In this document: positions 36,301 to 45,077 of the stretch, piece after piece
Layout of the letters: every line of letters starts with the position of its first letter
How positions within the stretch are numbered: position 1 is the stretch's first letter
Assembly: GCA_021841935.1 (NCBI GenBank)
Contig: JAKCDL010000002.1
Location: 186,001-250,000, forward strand
Direction of reading: 5' to 3'
DNA: 64,000 bases
Source: Actinomycetes bacterium
GTDB lineage: Bacteria > Actinomycetota > Acidimicrobiia > Acidimicrobiales > Acidimicrobiaceae
The notes under the pieces: model-generated
What the model was told of the DNA's origin: nothing
Seen by the model: the letters and a program-made list of their open reading frames with translations, nothing else
The model's database searches: none
Made by a program: the position numbers and the translations under genes

Positions 36301-37821
36301 TTAGCTCAGTGACCCAATTTGGCCCTGATAAAGTCCTTGTGGCATGGCTCCGTCTTCGTCTACGGTTATTAGAAAGTAGGAGGTACCATTTTCACTTACT
36401 TGGATCGGACTCGCGGAAGAGACAATGCCGGAGAAAGTTCGTTTGGTTGGAACTCGAAAAGCTGTCTTTATAATTTTGCCCGGTGAATATTGTCCAAGTT
36501 GACTTTGAGGTACAAGTAGCTTGACATTCCATGAAGCTCTATCGTCGATGACGATCAACGGTACGGACGAGGCGTTAGATGTCGATTGACCTCTACTAAG
36601 GCTTTGAAATAGTGATAGTTGCGCGTTAGCTGAAGGGGTCGAAATCCCACTTTGTGTTGAATTGGCAGTTCCGCTTGGCCCAGCAAGTTCGCCGATGTTC
36701 CCGTTTATCTCTTCTACTACACCAGACAGCGGTGACTTGAGTTCGGTCTGGCCAACGAGTTGTAGGTCCTGGTTCAAAGTATTTTGATCAGCAGCTAACT
36801 TTTGATTCAGCTGCTGAAGCGATGCCGTCGCAGATTCGGAGGTTGTGATTTGAGCTTCGTCTTGGGCCAGCTGGTTATTGGCTTGATTTAGGTTATTTTG
36901 TACCTGATCACGTGCTATAACAGCGTTTGCCTCTGCAGAGTTTACCGCCCCTGCGGCCGCACTAAGTGCTCTCTTGTCCGAGTCAATTTGGTCGTAAAGG
37001 TTGCTGCAGGTATTTGCACTCATCTGGTTGCTCAGTGAGGTGAGACCATTTGGGCATATTGTCGAGTAGCTTGAAAGATCATTCTGTTCGACTTGAAGTA
37101 GCGAGTTATAGTCATTTTGAGCCGTAGTGATGATCTGATTTTCAGATGCGATAGTGTCATTTAGTTGACTTTGTAGTGCTGATATTGTGGCCTTATCGCT
37201 ATTGACTTTTGCTGACTGAGCGGCTGTAGGTTGACCTAGTTGCTGTTTCAATGTTTCGATTGAGCTTTGATCTGAAGCTATATTTGCTTGGTCCGCACTG
37301 ATTTTGGTGCTAGCAGAGGATGAGTCCTGAGTTGCTAAAAGCTGTCCCGTCGAGACGTATTCGCCAGGGCGAACCGATATTGAACTAATCGTCGCCGTAT
37401 TCGGAAAGTTGAGAACTACCTGCTCCCCGCTAGAAGCCATAACGCTGACCTGTTGTCGCGATGCTTGAGTAGCTCTAAAGATGATGTAGCCGACGACGAC
37501 TATCAGGAGGATCGCAAATAAGAGCGATATGTATTCGCGTCGCCGAACCCTATTGGACCTATCAGGGCCGTTTGTTGCCCTCAAGAAGTATTCTTCGTTT
37601 ACAGGCGATTTGGTTCTGTTGAACGGCGATGGTGCCTCGCCCGTTATTGATACGACCCTTTCCTGGGGTTTGTAGAGTTCGACTGCTATTTTTTGGGATT
37701 TGGATGTAGCGAACTGTTCGCTGCTGCCCACATCGCCGCGTTTCGAGTCATCGTCGAAGTGAGTCAGATCGATGACATCTTCCGCATCACCTTCACCGCC
37801 TAATCCAGCCATCTCATCCAT
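36301..37821 (-). CDS. HlyD-like membrane fusion/adaptor protein
   Basis: A 506-residue protein. An acidic cytosolic N-terminus (about 1-95) precedes one transmembrane helix (about 97-116). Outside, a biotinyl-lipoyl-like half (SISVRPGEYVSTGQLLATQD, about 147-167) is followed by a long Gln/Ala/Asn-rich coiled coil (about 175-350) and the second lipoyl half (ELKSPLSGVVEEINGN), then beta-barrel sequence. This is the HlyD/EmrA adaptor pattern. With the membrane GT2 downstream, a role in exopolysaccharide polymerisation or export (comparable in layout to Alg44 beside Alg8) is an inference. Two Cys in the hairpin region may form a disulfide. Confidence 0.8.
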   Translation of the reverse strand: MDEMAGLGGEGDAEDVIDLTHFDDDSKRGDVGSSEQFATSKSQKIAVELYKPQERVVSITGEAPSPFNRTKSPVNEEYFLRATNGPDRSNRVRRREYISLLFAILLIVVVGYIIFRATQASRQQVSVMASSGEQVVLNFPNTATISSISVRPGEYVSTGQLLATQDSSSASTKISADQANIASDQSSIETLKQQLGQPTAAQSAKVNSDKATISALQSQLNDTIASENQIITTAQNDYNSLLQVEQNDLSSYSTICPNGLTSLSNQMSANTCSNLYDQIDSDKRALSAAAGAVNSAEANAVIARDQVQNNLNQANNQLAQDEAQITTSESATASLQQLNQKLAADQNTLNQDLQLVGQTELKSPLSGVVEEINGNIGELAGPSGTANSTQSGISTPSANAQLSLFQSLSRGQSTSNASSVPLIVIDDRASWNVKLLVPQSQLGQYSPGKIIKTAFRVPTKRTFSGIVSSASPIQVSENGTSYFLITVDEDGAMPQGLYQGQIGSLS

Positions 37822-37972
37822 GAATAGCGTCCCTTGTTAAATTGCTATGATGCCAAGCGAATAAAGCCTCGAGTAGCGACCCTTAAATTCAACCGCCACG
37901 ACTAAGGATATCAAAACAAAACATTAAGAAAGCTAAATTCGATTGGTTTTTTGTCTATAAAATCATGGCCAT

Positions 37973-38004
37973 AAAAATAAGGAGCACCATTCAAATAGTG
38001 CTCC
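37973..38004 (-). terminator. Rho-independent terminator after pspA
   Basis: On the minus strand a 7-bp stem (complement of 37981-37987 and 37998-38004), with further partial pairing towards the loop, is followed by TTATTTTTAT (complement of 37971-37980). It lies about 35 bp after the pspA stop. The remaining 37822-38040 gap shows nothing else recognisable. Confidence 0.65.
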
Positions 38005-38040
38005 GTTTCGTACGTTGCCAGGTTCGAATTGGTGTCATCA

Positions 38041-39090
38041 TTACTCAATCTCGAGAAGCTGTTTCGCCTCGCTAATCGACATATCCTTGCTCGGCACAAC
38101 TAGGTCAGAGCTGACTATTTGACCAGGTGGAACGACCTTGCCAATCGTAGTGATGAGGTGAGTCAAATTTGTGGCGCAAGCAGAGAAAGCTGCTTCGTCC
38201 ATTTGGTTGATCGCCTTCTCCATTTCGTCATCGAGTGCGTCAAGAGAGGGTTTGATTGACATCGGAACGCTATAGATCTCTTCTCCTGCAATTCGAATGT
38301 AGATGTTGTTTGTGGGGGTTGCCGGAGCTGACTCAATGGCTTGGTTCGCTGGAGCCGCTAACGCCTCTTGAGGTGCGCTTGCGCCCATGCCTAATTCGGC
38401 CTTCATCTTCTCAAGTTCGAGGTCAATTCCTTGCCCTGACCTACCGGCGGAGAGAGCGCGCTCTATATCGTCGCTTCCACCGCTTCCAAGTGTGAGAGAG
38501 TCGAGTACCCCCGAATCAGAGAGTTCTCCAAGTGCTGCCGATCGAGCTTGATACTTGTTGATCTTATCTTGGGCTCGATCGAGCATTAGATTTACATCGG
38601 TCATGTGCTCAGATAGTCCAGAGAGGTTTTCTACCGCCTCAGTTGAGGCCTTAGCTGCGGTGTACTGGGCCTTCATCGTCTCTCGTTGAGTTCTAAACGT
38701 CTCGATCTTGGTCTGTAACTTACGTCCAGTATCCTCAAGCGCAGCACTTTGCGTCTTTAGTTGATCAATCTGGGGCTGTAGCGCTTCGATCTGGCCTTGT
38801 ATCCCCTTTGCCCTCTCAAGCGCTAAGCGTGCTACGTCCTCTTGATTTTGCTGCAGCGCTTGCCTTGCTTGACCCTGTAGCTTTTCAAATTGACTCGATA
38901 GCTGGGCCTTCTGAGCTTCAAGGCGCTTTTGTGAAGTCACAACATCTGCTATTGACCTACGAACCTGTTGTAGGTTTTCTAACATCTTCTGATAGGAGAG
39001 GTCAAGTGCCTGGGTTGGATCCTCAACCTTGTCTAACGCAGCATTGGCCTTCTGTTGAAATACCTGGGAAATCCTTTTAAAGACGCTCAT
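38041..39090 (-). CDS. pspA: PspA/IM30 membrane-stress protein fused to a PspAA domain
   Basis: ESCRT-III-like membrane remodelling protein. MSVFKRISQVFQQKANAALD is the canonical PspA start with its membrane-binding amphipathic helix, followed by long coiled-coil helices to about residue 215 and a Gly/Ser-rich linker. The last 90 residues (YIRIAGEEIYSVPMSIKPSL, LDDEMEKAINQMDEAAF, SSDLVVPSKDMSISEAKQLL) match my memory of PspAA, the PspA-associated domain, normally a separate small gene. ATG 39090 is chosen over the longer start at 39123 because it gives the family N-terminus. Divergent from rodA. Confidence 0.92.
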   Translation of the reverse strand: MSVFKRISQVFQQKANAALDKVEDPTQALDLSYQKMLENLQQVRRSIADVVTSQKRLEAQKAQLSSQFEKLQGQARQALQQNQEDVARLALERAKGIQGQIEALQPQIDQLKTQSAALEDTGRKLQTKIETFRTQRETMKAQYTAAKASTEAVENLSGLSEHMTDVNLMLDRAQDKINKYQARSAALGELSDSGVLDSLTLGSGGSDDIERALSAGRSGQGIDLELEKMKAELGMGASAPQEALAAPANQAIESAPATPTNNIYIRIAGEEIYSVPMSIKPSLDALDDEMEKAINQMDEAAFSACATNLTHLITTIGKVVPPGQIVSSDLVVPSKDMSISEAKQLLEIE

Positions 39091-39248
39091 TTGGGCTTGG
39101 TCCCTTCCACTTTGCTCAACCACTTAGCACTTTGAATATCTCTTTAAAGTAGCCGAGTCACATCTTTAGAACAACTACCAACTTAGCGCTCAACGTCTGA
39201 GAATTACCCGAGAGTTGGACATTATTGGAGCCACTGTCACTGCCTTAT

Positions 39249-39265
39249 CTCCTAGTGGCTAGGAG
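39249..39265. promoter_or_regulatory. Palindrome in the pspA-rodA divergent region
   Basis: Perfect 7-bp inverted repeat CTCCTAG / CTAGGAG with a 3-nt loop. It lies in the middle of the 326-bp gap between divergent pspA (start 39090) and rodA (start about 39417). It could be an operator or a small hairpin; no T-run follows. Nothing else recognisable, neither gene nor RNA, was seen in this gap. Confidence 0.3.
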
Positions 39266-39416
39266 CTCGCTTAGGTACCGGGTATTTTTCTACTAAAGTG
39301 GTTCATAGGCGAATTGCAAAAGTTGGTTCTCGAGGCATAACCGGATTCGGCATTTGCCCTCCTCGAAGGCTCGTAACTTTTGACTTTTGGACGTGTTTTA
39401 CGAAAGCTGGAGATGT

Positions 39417-40604
39417 GTGACTAATTTTTCGATAGTCCAGAGTAGAAGGCGTATTGTCAAAGAAAGTTTAATGCACTTTGACTACACGTTGATGTTAGTT
39501 ACAGTCGGCCTCGCAATGGTCGGCGTTTTGATGGTCTATAGCGCCACTAAGGGGCTACTTGTATCCAAAGGCCTAAATCCAAAGTACTACCTAGAACGAC
39601 AGGCCCTTTGGGTGGTCCTTGGTACTGTGGCAATGTTTGTTACTATCTTCGTCGACTATCGACATATACGACGCCTAGCGTATGTGATCTACGGTGGGGT
39701 GGTTTTAGGTCTTGTTGGAGTTTTGTCTCCATTTGGCCACAGCGCTCTCGGGGCTCAACGTTGGTTTCAGCTAGGTCCACTGCAGCTCCAACCCTCTGAA
39801 TTTGCAACTTTGGCGATTTTGATAATGGTTGCCTTCTACCTTGGGGACGAGGAGGGTTATATCTCGCTCAAGAAATTAGGCGGGGTACTTGTCTTGGCTG
39901 GCCTTCCGATGGCCCTGGTCGTCAAACAGCCTGACGTTGGAACTGCCATAATCATCGGTATAGTTCTCCTGTCGCAGCTCGTAGTCTCTCGTATAAGGCT
40001 CTCTCATCTGATTGTTTTGGTCTTTTTGGGCGTGATTGGCATTTATTTGGTAATCAAGTTGCATATTCTTCAGAAGTACCAACTTGATCGATTGACGTCG
40101 TTTCTTCATACCAATACAAACTCATCTACGACTGGATACAATCTTGCGCAGTCAAAGATTGCGATTGGAGCTGGCGGAATATATGGCAAAGGGCTATTTC
40201 ACGGAACGCAAACCAACTTATCCTACGTTCCTGAGCAGCAGACCGACTTTATCTTTACAGCTTTAGGAGAACAGTTTGGATTTGTCGGGGGGTCAATTGT
40301 TATTGGTGCCTTCGGATATGTTTGCTGGAGAGTTTGGCACGTAGTCTCGATAGCTCGTGACAAGACCGGAAGGGTCTTGGCAGCTGGCGTCCTATCGTTG
40401 TTAGCATTTTCGATCTTTCAAAATGTTGCAATGACAATGGGTATTATGCCTATCACTGGAATTCCATTACCATTTATGAGCTACGGTGGCTCTGCAGCAC
40501 TCTCCTTTTTCACTGCGATAGGAATCGCCCTCGGAATTGGCTTTCGCAATGCTAGGTATCTACCTGAGGATAAGCGTGCTCTTCAGATGATGCGACGCGA
40601 GTAA
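39417..40604 (+). CDS. rodA: SEDS peptidoglycan polymerase RodA
   Basis: Integral membrane peptidoglycan glycosyltransferase for side-wall growth, about 10 helices. Signature segments: HFDYTLMLVTVGLAMVGVLM, GAQRWFQLGPLQLQPSEFA, VVKQPDVGTAIIIG (catalytic-region Asp), GYNLAQSKIAIGAGGIYGKG and PEQQTDFIFTALGEQFGFVG, ending GIPLPFMSYGGSAALSF. The start is uncertain: GTG 39417 has GGAGA just upstream; ATG 39471 gives a protein starting at HFDYT; TTG 39387 is the longest. A second SEDS protein lies at 43492-44979. No cognate class B PBP is adjacent. Confidence 0.93.
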   Translation: MTNFSIVQSRRRIVKESLMHFDYTLMLVTVGLAMVGVLMVYSATKGLLVSKGLNPKYYLERQALWVVLGTVAMFVTIFVDYRHIRRLAYVIYGGVVLGLVGVLSPFGHSALGAQRWFQLGPLQLQPSEFATLAILIMVAFYLGDEEGYISLKKLGGVLVLAGLPMALVVKQPDVGTAIIIGIVLLSQLVVSRIRLSHLIVLVFLGVIGIYLVIKLHILQKYQLDRLTSFLHTNTNSSTTGYNLAQSKIAIGAGGIYGKGLFHGTQTNLSYVPEQQTDFIFTALGEQFGFVGGSIVIGAFGYVCWRVWHVVSIARDKTGRVLAAGVLSLLAFSIFQNVAMTMGIMPITGIPLPFMSYGGSAALSFFTAIGIALGIGFRNARYLPEDKRALQMMRRE

Positions 40605-40617
40605 GTGCAATACTAAA

Positions 40618-41199
40618 GTGCCACCTGAGGCGAAGATAATCTTGATGAGCGAATGGAATTACGCAGTGGAGACTGGTTTTGGGGAAGAAGATCCCTATAT
40701 AAACGTCAGCGATGTGGAGGTTGAAGCGCCGAAAGAGGAGACTACGGATACGTTTGCAGAGGTATCTGACCTTCATGGCGGCGAGGCGATCTCTAGGCTT
40801 TCGATGATGCGAAGGTGCCTAGTCGAAGACGTTAGGGTGCTGCTTCCGGAGACCAATGGAACATTGATTATTCGTGAGGTTGATAGTCCAAATCGAATCC
40901 TTAAAGTTCCCGTTGGCCTCGACCAGGCGTCGATGCTTTCAATTTACTTAAAAGGTGTTTCGAGGGTTCGCCCGCTCTTGCCCGAAGTAATGATCGATAT
41001 CTTGAATCAGTATGCGGTAAGTATTGCTATGGTTTCGATAACTTCTAAAGACGGAGGGGTTTATCGCAGTGAAGTCACAACAGTTGACTCAAGTGGTAAG
41101 TCCAAGAGCGTGCCGGCGCGTTTGAGTGACGCAGTTCTGCTGACTTTGGCTTCTCCACTTGCTCCTCCTTTGATGGTTGAAGAGAGTTTGCTCAGTTGA
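40618..41199 (+). CDS. Bifunctional nuclease (DUF151) domain protein
   Basis: A 193-residue protein. The first 60 residues are acidic and variable. From about residue 70 it matches the BFN/DUF151 domain: LPIIREV-like strand LIIREVDSPNRILKVPVG, AS-MLSIYLKGVSRVRPLLPEV, VMIDILNQYAVSIAMVSIT, and VPARLSDAVLLTLA near the end, the equivalent of the conserved ARPSDAIALA. Some plant and archaeal members have DNase and RNase activity; the bacterial role is unclear. GTG 40618 or ATG 40645 are possible starts. It follows rodA by 13 bp. Confidence 0.82.
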   Translation: MPPEAKIILMSEWNYAVETGFGEEDPYINVSDVEVEAPKEETTDTFAEVSDLHGGEAISRLSMMRRCLVEDVRVLLPETNGTLIIREVDSPNRILKVPVGLDQASMLSIYLKGVSRVRPLLPEVMIDILNQYAVSIAMVSITSKDGGVYRSEVTTVDSSGKSKSVPARLSDAVLLTLASPLAPPLMVEESLLS

Positions 41200-41212
41200 T
41201 GAAGCGGCGCCT

Positions 41213-42118
41213 TTAATATTCACCCCGGATTACGTTGAGAGGCTCTAGACCATTTGCCATTCGTGGGAGGTTTTCTTCAAGGAGGGCAATTCCTTTGTGA
41301 AAGAAGCTTCTAGTGGCTCCTCCAACGTGCGGTGTGACTATTACATTTTTCAGCGTCCAAAGCTCATTGTCCTTGGGAAGCGGCTCTGGCGTAAACACGT
41401 CGAGCGCCGCGTTGAATCTTTGACTTCGGAGTGCGGTTATCATTGCATCTTGATCGACAACTTCACCGCGCGCAACATTTACAAAAAGTGCGCCATCCTT
41501 TAGCTTTCCAAAGAAAGAGGCGTCGAAGAGGGAGTTAGTTTCGTTTGTTAGCGGTATTACAGCGACTACTACGTCTGAAGTGCGAAAGAGGTCGCTTGCT
41601 TGACTGAAGGCGATGCTACCGTCTCTTCCACTTCGAGATACAAGCGAGGTCTTGGCTCCGAAGGCCTCGAGAAGTCGCGCAATCTCCCTACCAATCGAAC
41701 CAGCACCGACGATTGTAACGGCACTATTGAAGAGGGTTGGTCGGATGCGTCTCGTCTCCCAACCATCGTTACCTAGCCGTGCAGTCTCGACGATTCCTCG
41801 CATCGATGCAAGTATCAACCCTACGGTATGCTCGGCGGTCCCAAGGTCATGTACGCCACGTGCATTGCAGAGCGTCAATCCCTCTTTCAGATATGGCGTT
41901 ACCTTATCAACCCCTGCCGTTAGTAGCTGAATAAAGCGTAACTTCGGCATTTTCGCTATGACCTCGTAGACGGATCCACTCCCCATATAGGTAGGGACAT
42001 AGATCTCAACTTCGTCTATGGAATCTGGTACCGGGTCGACATCTCCGTCGAAGATCTCTACTGTAATGTTCGAGGGCAGATTGGCGGAGGCGAAATTCTT
42101 GGGTAGGTATGCAAGCAT
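41213..42118 (-). CDS. D-isomer-specific 2-hydroxyacid dehydrogenase
   Basis: NAD(P)-dependent dehydrogenase of the D-2-hydroxyacid family, 301 residues. The Rossmann motif is VGAGSIGREIARLL. The catalytic triad segments are visible: FVNVARGEVVD (Arg), DVFTPEPLPKDNELW (Glu) and VIVTPHVGG (His). The N-terminal substrate domain contains VYVPTYMGSG-like and LRFIQLLTAGVDKV segments. The substrate could be phosphoglycerate, glyoxylate or another 2-oxoacid; it is too short for full-length SerA. It is convergent with the BFN-domain gene (13 bp between stops). Confidence 0.92.
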   Translation of the reverse strand: MLAYLPKNFASANLPSNITVEIFDGDVDPVPDSIDEVEIYVPTYMGSGSVYEVIAKMPKLRFIQLLTAGVDKVTPYLKEGLTLCNARGVHDLGTAEHTVGLILASMRGIVETARLGNDGWETRRIRPTLFNSAVTIVGAGSIGREIARLLEAFGAKTSLVSRSGRDGSIAFSQASDLFRTSDVVVAVIPLTNETNSLFDASFFGKLKDGALFVNVARGEVVDQDAMITALRSQRFNAALDVFTPEPLPKDNELWTLKNVIVTPHVGGATRSFFHKGIALLEENLPRMANGLEPLNVIRGEY

Positions 42119-42233
42119 GATCTCTATTAACTTACTGCCTTAAAGCTTTTACCTCACAGATTATGGCGGTTGGCCCTCGCGAATAATCGGTTATTGACGA
42201 TCGCCCTTCTTCATTTGAAATAGTATCGAAACT

Positions 42234-42803
42234 ATGACAGCTTCATACTTTGTACTTAGTGACGGATACGTCTCTCCAGGAGTTGCCTCCACGGTTTCAC
42301 TTGTAGTTGACGGCGATAGAAAGATAATTGTAGACCCTGGGATGGTGGCCAGTAGAGACAATATCTTGGCTCCCTTAGGGAAGCTAGGTGTATCCCCCGC
42401 GGACATTACTGACGTAGTTGTATCCCACTTGCACATCGACCACACAATCAATATTGCAATCTTCCCAAATGCAACGGTCCATGACTTTATGGCCAGCTAC
42501 CGGAATGACTCCTGGGTTGATCACGATGAGAGTCCATTTCGCTTGTCTGCTAACGTCACTCTTTATGCTACTCCAGGTCACACGAGGGAGGATATAACTA
42601 CGGTTGTAAAAACCGGCGATGGTTTAGTTGCCTTCACGCACCTATGGTGGACAATCAAGGGGCCGATTGAAGATCCATACTCGTATGATTTAGCAGAACT
42701 TAGAGCTTCTCGAGAGTTGATCCTTGGAATGAACCCACATGTCATTGTTCCGGGCCATGGTAGTCCATTCGCATTCGATGGCGATGCTACAAAGTTGCTC
42801 TAG
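42234..42803 (+). CDS. MBL-fold metallo-hydrolase
   Basis: A 189-residue metallo-beta-lactamase fold hydrolase. The metal motif HLHIDH (HxHxDH) lies in DVVVSHLHIDHTINIAIF; the later ligands are in YATPGHTREDI (His) and a C-terminal VIVPGHGSPF (His). The acidic ligand between is in AFTHLWWT, where a His replaces the usual Asp context. The layout resembles small MBLAC1-like proteins. Substrate unknown. ATG 42234. Monocistronic-looking; the peroxiredoxin gene starts 78 bp downstream. Confidence 0.88.
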   Translation: MTASYFVLSDGYVSPGVASTVSLVVDGDRKIIVDPGMVASRDNILAPLGKLGVSPADITDVVVSHLHIDHTINIAIFPNATVHDFMASYRNDSWVDHDESPFRLSANVTLYATPGHTREDITTVVKTGDGLVAFTHLWWTIKGPIEDPYSYDLAELRASRELILGMNPHVIVPGHGSPFAFDGDATKLL

Positions 42804-42881
42804 GAATATTTTTTCCTAATTTGATCTTGGAAACTGAGGCGCTAGATGTGGCGCGGATACTCTTGTTGAAACGGGGAGAAG

Positions 42882-43364
42882 ATGGCAATTTCAGTAGGGG
42901 ATTCTATTCCTGAAGTTACGTTGACAGTGGTTAAGGGCAATGACTTCAGCCCCGCGTCGTCTAAGGACGTCTTGGGCGAAGGGAAGGTAGTTCTTTTTGC
43001 GGTTCCGGGTGCCTTTACCCCCACGTGTAGCGACTACCACTTGCCTGGATTCATGGTTCGTTCTGACGAGATCTTTGCCAAGGGCGTAAATAAGATCGCA
43101 TGCATATCGGTGAATGACGCTTTCGTGATGTCAGCTTGGGGCAAGTCACAAGATCTAGGCGAAGAGATAACTCTCCTTGCCGATGGAAATGGCGACTTTG
43201 CAAAGGCGATTGGCCTTGAGCTCGACGGTTCGTCATTTGGAATGGGGCTACGTTCGCAACGTTATGCGATGATCATCGAAGATGGAGTTGTGAAGTCGGT
43301 CGACGTTGAGCCAGGCGGAGGCCTCACCGTTAGCTCCGCAGAGGCGATTCTAGAGAAGATTTAA
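42882..43364 (+). CDS. Peroxiredoxin (Prx5-like)
   Basis: Thiol peroxidase of 160 residues. The peroxidatic Cys49 lies in FAVPGAFTPTCSDYHLPGF, the diagnostic Prx5/AhpE-like PxxxTxxC context; Arg in the conserved GLRSQRYAMII segment completes the active site. Length and motif order fit stand-alone Prx5 enzymes that reduce hydrogen peroxide and alkyl hydroperoxides. ATG 42882 has GGGGAGAAG immediately upstream. A strong terminator at 43407-43446 closes the transcript. Confidence 0.94.
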   Translation: MAISVGDSIPEVTLTVVKGNDFSPASSKDVLGEGKVVLFAVPGAFTPTCSDYHLPGFMVRSDEIFAKGVNKIACISVNDAFVMSAWGKSQDLGEEITLLADGNGDFAKAIGLELDGSSFGMGLRSQRYAMIIEDGVVKSVDVEPGGGLTVSSAEAILEKI

Positions 43365-43406
43365 AACTCTTAGGTTCAAATTAGGAAACTGATATCTATA
43401 TTTAGG

Positions 43407-43446
43407 CACTGGGAATGGACGGTAGTTCATTCCCAGTGATTTTTTT
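43407..43446 (+). terminator. Rho-independent terminator after the peroxiredoxin gene
   Basis: Perfect 11-bp stem (43407-43417 and 43428-43438) with a 10-nt loop, followed by a run of seven T (43440-43446). It lies about 43 bp after the peroxiredoxin stop and between convergent genes. Confidence 0.85.
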
Positions 43447-43480
43447 AAATTAAAATTCCCAGTGCTCTTTTAAATTAAAA
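43430..43480. repeat. Tandem duplication of terminator right arm and T-tract
   Basis: Two adjacent units, 43430-43455 (26 bp) and 43456-43480 (25 bp), both read TTCCCAGTG, then a T-rich run, then AAATTAAAA. They differ by a few bases in the T-tract. The first unit forms the terminator's 3' arm; the second could pair with the same 5' arm as an alternative stem. Confidence 0.8.
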
Positions 43481-43491
43481 ATGTCGATTTG

Positions 43492-44979
43492 TCATGGCCG
43501 ACTCTGTGCTTCGATTAGCGAGTGACGCCGAAATCTCAAACGATTTGCCTTTACGAAGAACTCATCGACGCTTCCCTCGTCTGAAATTCTCATTATCACC
43601 GCCACCAAGATGTAGCTCGAGACAAGCGAAGATCCACCATAAGCAACAAATGGTAAGGTAACGCCGGTAAGTGGTATGAGTCGGACTACTCCACCCATAA
43701 TGAAGAATGCTTGGAGCCCCAGCATTGTGGTAAATATGGTTGCAACCAGAGCTGTAAAGTCATTTCTGGCACGTAGCGCTGTGCGCAGCCCGACTCCGAC
43801 TAGCAGGACGAATGCTATTACCATCGCCGAGGTGCCGGCTAGGCCAAGCTCTTCACCTACGGCAGCAAAGATGAAGTCGCTCGAGACAACTGGAATAAGG
43901 TTGGGGTGGCCGAGGCCTAAACCAGTTCCACTAACTCCACCGGCTGCAAGTGCATATTGAGCTTGAACGATCTGATATCCAATGGTTTGGGCGTACTTCC
44001 AGGGATCTATCCATGTGATAAGGCGTTCATTTACTTGACCGAAGAGGTGCGTAGCCAAGAGCGCTCCTCCGACGAAAAGTAGAATTCCCCCAACCAAGTA
44101 ACGAACCCTAGCTGTGGTCAGCCAAATTGTGATAATGAAGACCAGGAAGAGCATTAAAGAGAAGCCAACGTCTCGCTCCATAAGCATGATGAGGATGGAG
44201 CCTAGCCATGCTGTTAGAAGTGGTCCGAGAATGCGCGGATTGAGAGTATCTCTTAGAGTTTGACGCCCCTTTGCGCCTCCTATGATGTCGTTTTTTTCTA
44301 CAAAATATGAGGCAAAAAATATTGCTAGGAGCAGCTTTGAGATCTCTACTGGTTGAAAGGTGTATGGCCCTAGGTGAATCCAGAGGCGTGCACCATTGAT
44401 AGTCTCGCCTATTCCTGGAACGAGTGGCAGCACCAGCATTGCAAGGCCGGCCAAGGCAAATAGGAATCGAAAGCGTTCCAAGATCGCCGATCTGTCGACG
44501 AAGAAGAGTGTGAGCGCATAGAGTACGACTCCAACGTAGGTCCAAAGTACTTGAAGGGAAGCTTCGTGCGGATTTAGTCTCCAAATCATGACGTAGCCAA
44601 GGTCATTGAGGAGTGCTACGATCGGCATAAATGCGGAGTCGCTATTTGGAGCGAAGGCGACATTCGTCAGGTGAATTGCGAAGGGCGTCAGGGCCATAAG
44701 TATCGGAACAAGTATCGGAACCGACTTCGCATTTGGGAATCTCCCGAAGAAGGCGAGAAGGTAAGCCAATATGAAGATTATCGTGACGATCAGGATCATG
44801 CCTAATTCGCTTCTTCGGTTTTTGGTGTAAAACTCGGAAATCTTCAGCCTTGCTCCCCGTCGCTCTTTCTTTTGATTGTAGTTGTAAATCTGGAACAATC
44901 GAATTTGAGTGCGTCTTAGTGGAACAAACCGTTTGTCGCACGAAAGCTTTGACTTCAAATTTGTTCGAAACCGTTGCAA
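43492..44979 (-). CDS. SEDS family protein (FtsW/RodA/SpoVE)
   Basis: A large SEDS polymerase, 495 residues in the open frame. About 12 helices start near residue 60. Motifs include NGARLWIHLGPYTFQPVEIS, LLLAIFFASYF, MERDVGFSLMLFLVF, a WKYAQTIGYQIVQAQYALAAG segment, GLGHPNLIPVVSSDFIFAAVGEE split over one loop, and LTGVTLPFVAYGGSSLVSSY. The long N-terminal hydrophobic part is like the actinobacterial Rv0017c-type protein beside pknA/pknB, but those kinases are not here. The first 40-45 residues look non-coding: TTG 44898 is one alternative and a CTG at 44847 has GGGGAG upstream. Convergent with the peroxiredoxin gene. Confidence 0.88.
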   Translation of the reverse strand: MQRFRTNLKSKLSCDKRFVPLRRTQIRLFQIYNYNQKKERRGARLKISEFYTKNRRSELGMILIVTIIFILAYLLAFFGRFPNAKSVPILVPILMALTPFAIHLTNVAFAPNSDSAFMPIVALLNDLGYVMIWRLNPHEASLQVLWTYVGVVLYALTLFFVDRSAILERFRFLFALAGLAMLVLPLVPGIGETINGARLWIHLGPYTFQPVEISKLLLAIFFASYFVEKNDIIGGAKGRQTLRDTLNPRILGPLLTAWLGSILIMLMERDVGFSLMLFLVFIITIWLTTARVRYLVGGILLFVGGALLATHLFGQVNERLITWIDPWKYAQTIGYQIVQAQYALAAGGVSGTGLGLGHPNLIPVVSSDFIFAAVGEELGLAGTSAMVIAFVLLVGVGLRTALRARNDFTALVATIFTTMLGLQAFFIMGGVVRLIPLTGVTLPFVAYGGSSLVSSYILVAVIMRISDEGSVDEFFVKANRLRFRRHSLIEAQSRP

Positions 44980-45077
44980 GGTAATCCCTTGGTGCGGCTC
45001 AAAACTGAGTTAGCGACCAAGCGGTGCTAAATTCATAGATCACTGTAGTTTTGAAAGTTAAATGGCGGTAACGGGCT

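Noticed and set aside
38018-38035. tRNA-like GGTTCGAAT sequence
   Set aside because: No cloverleaf could be formed around it; it lies between the pspA stop and its terminator.
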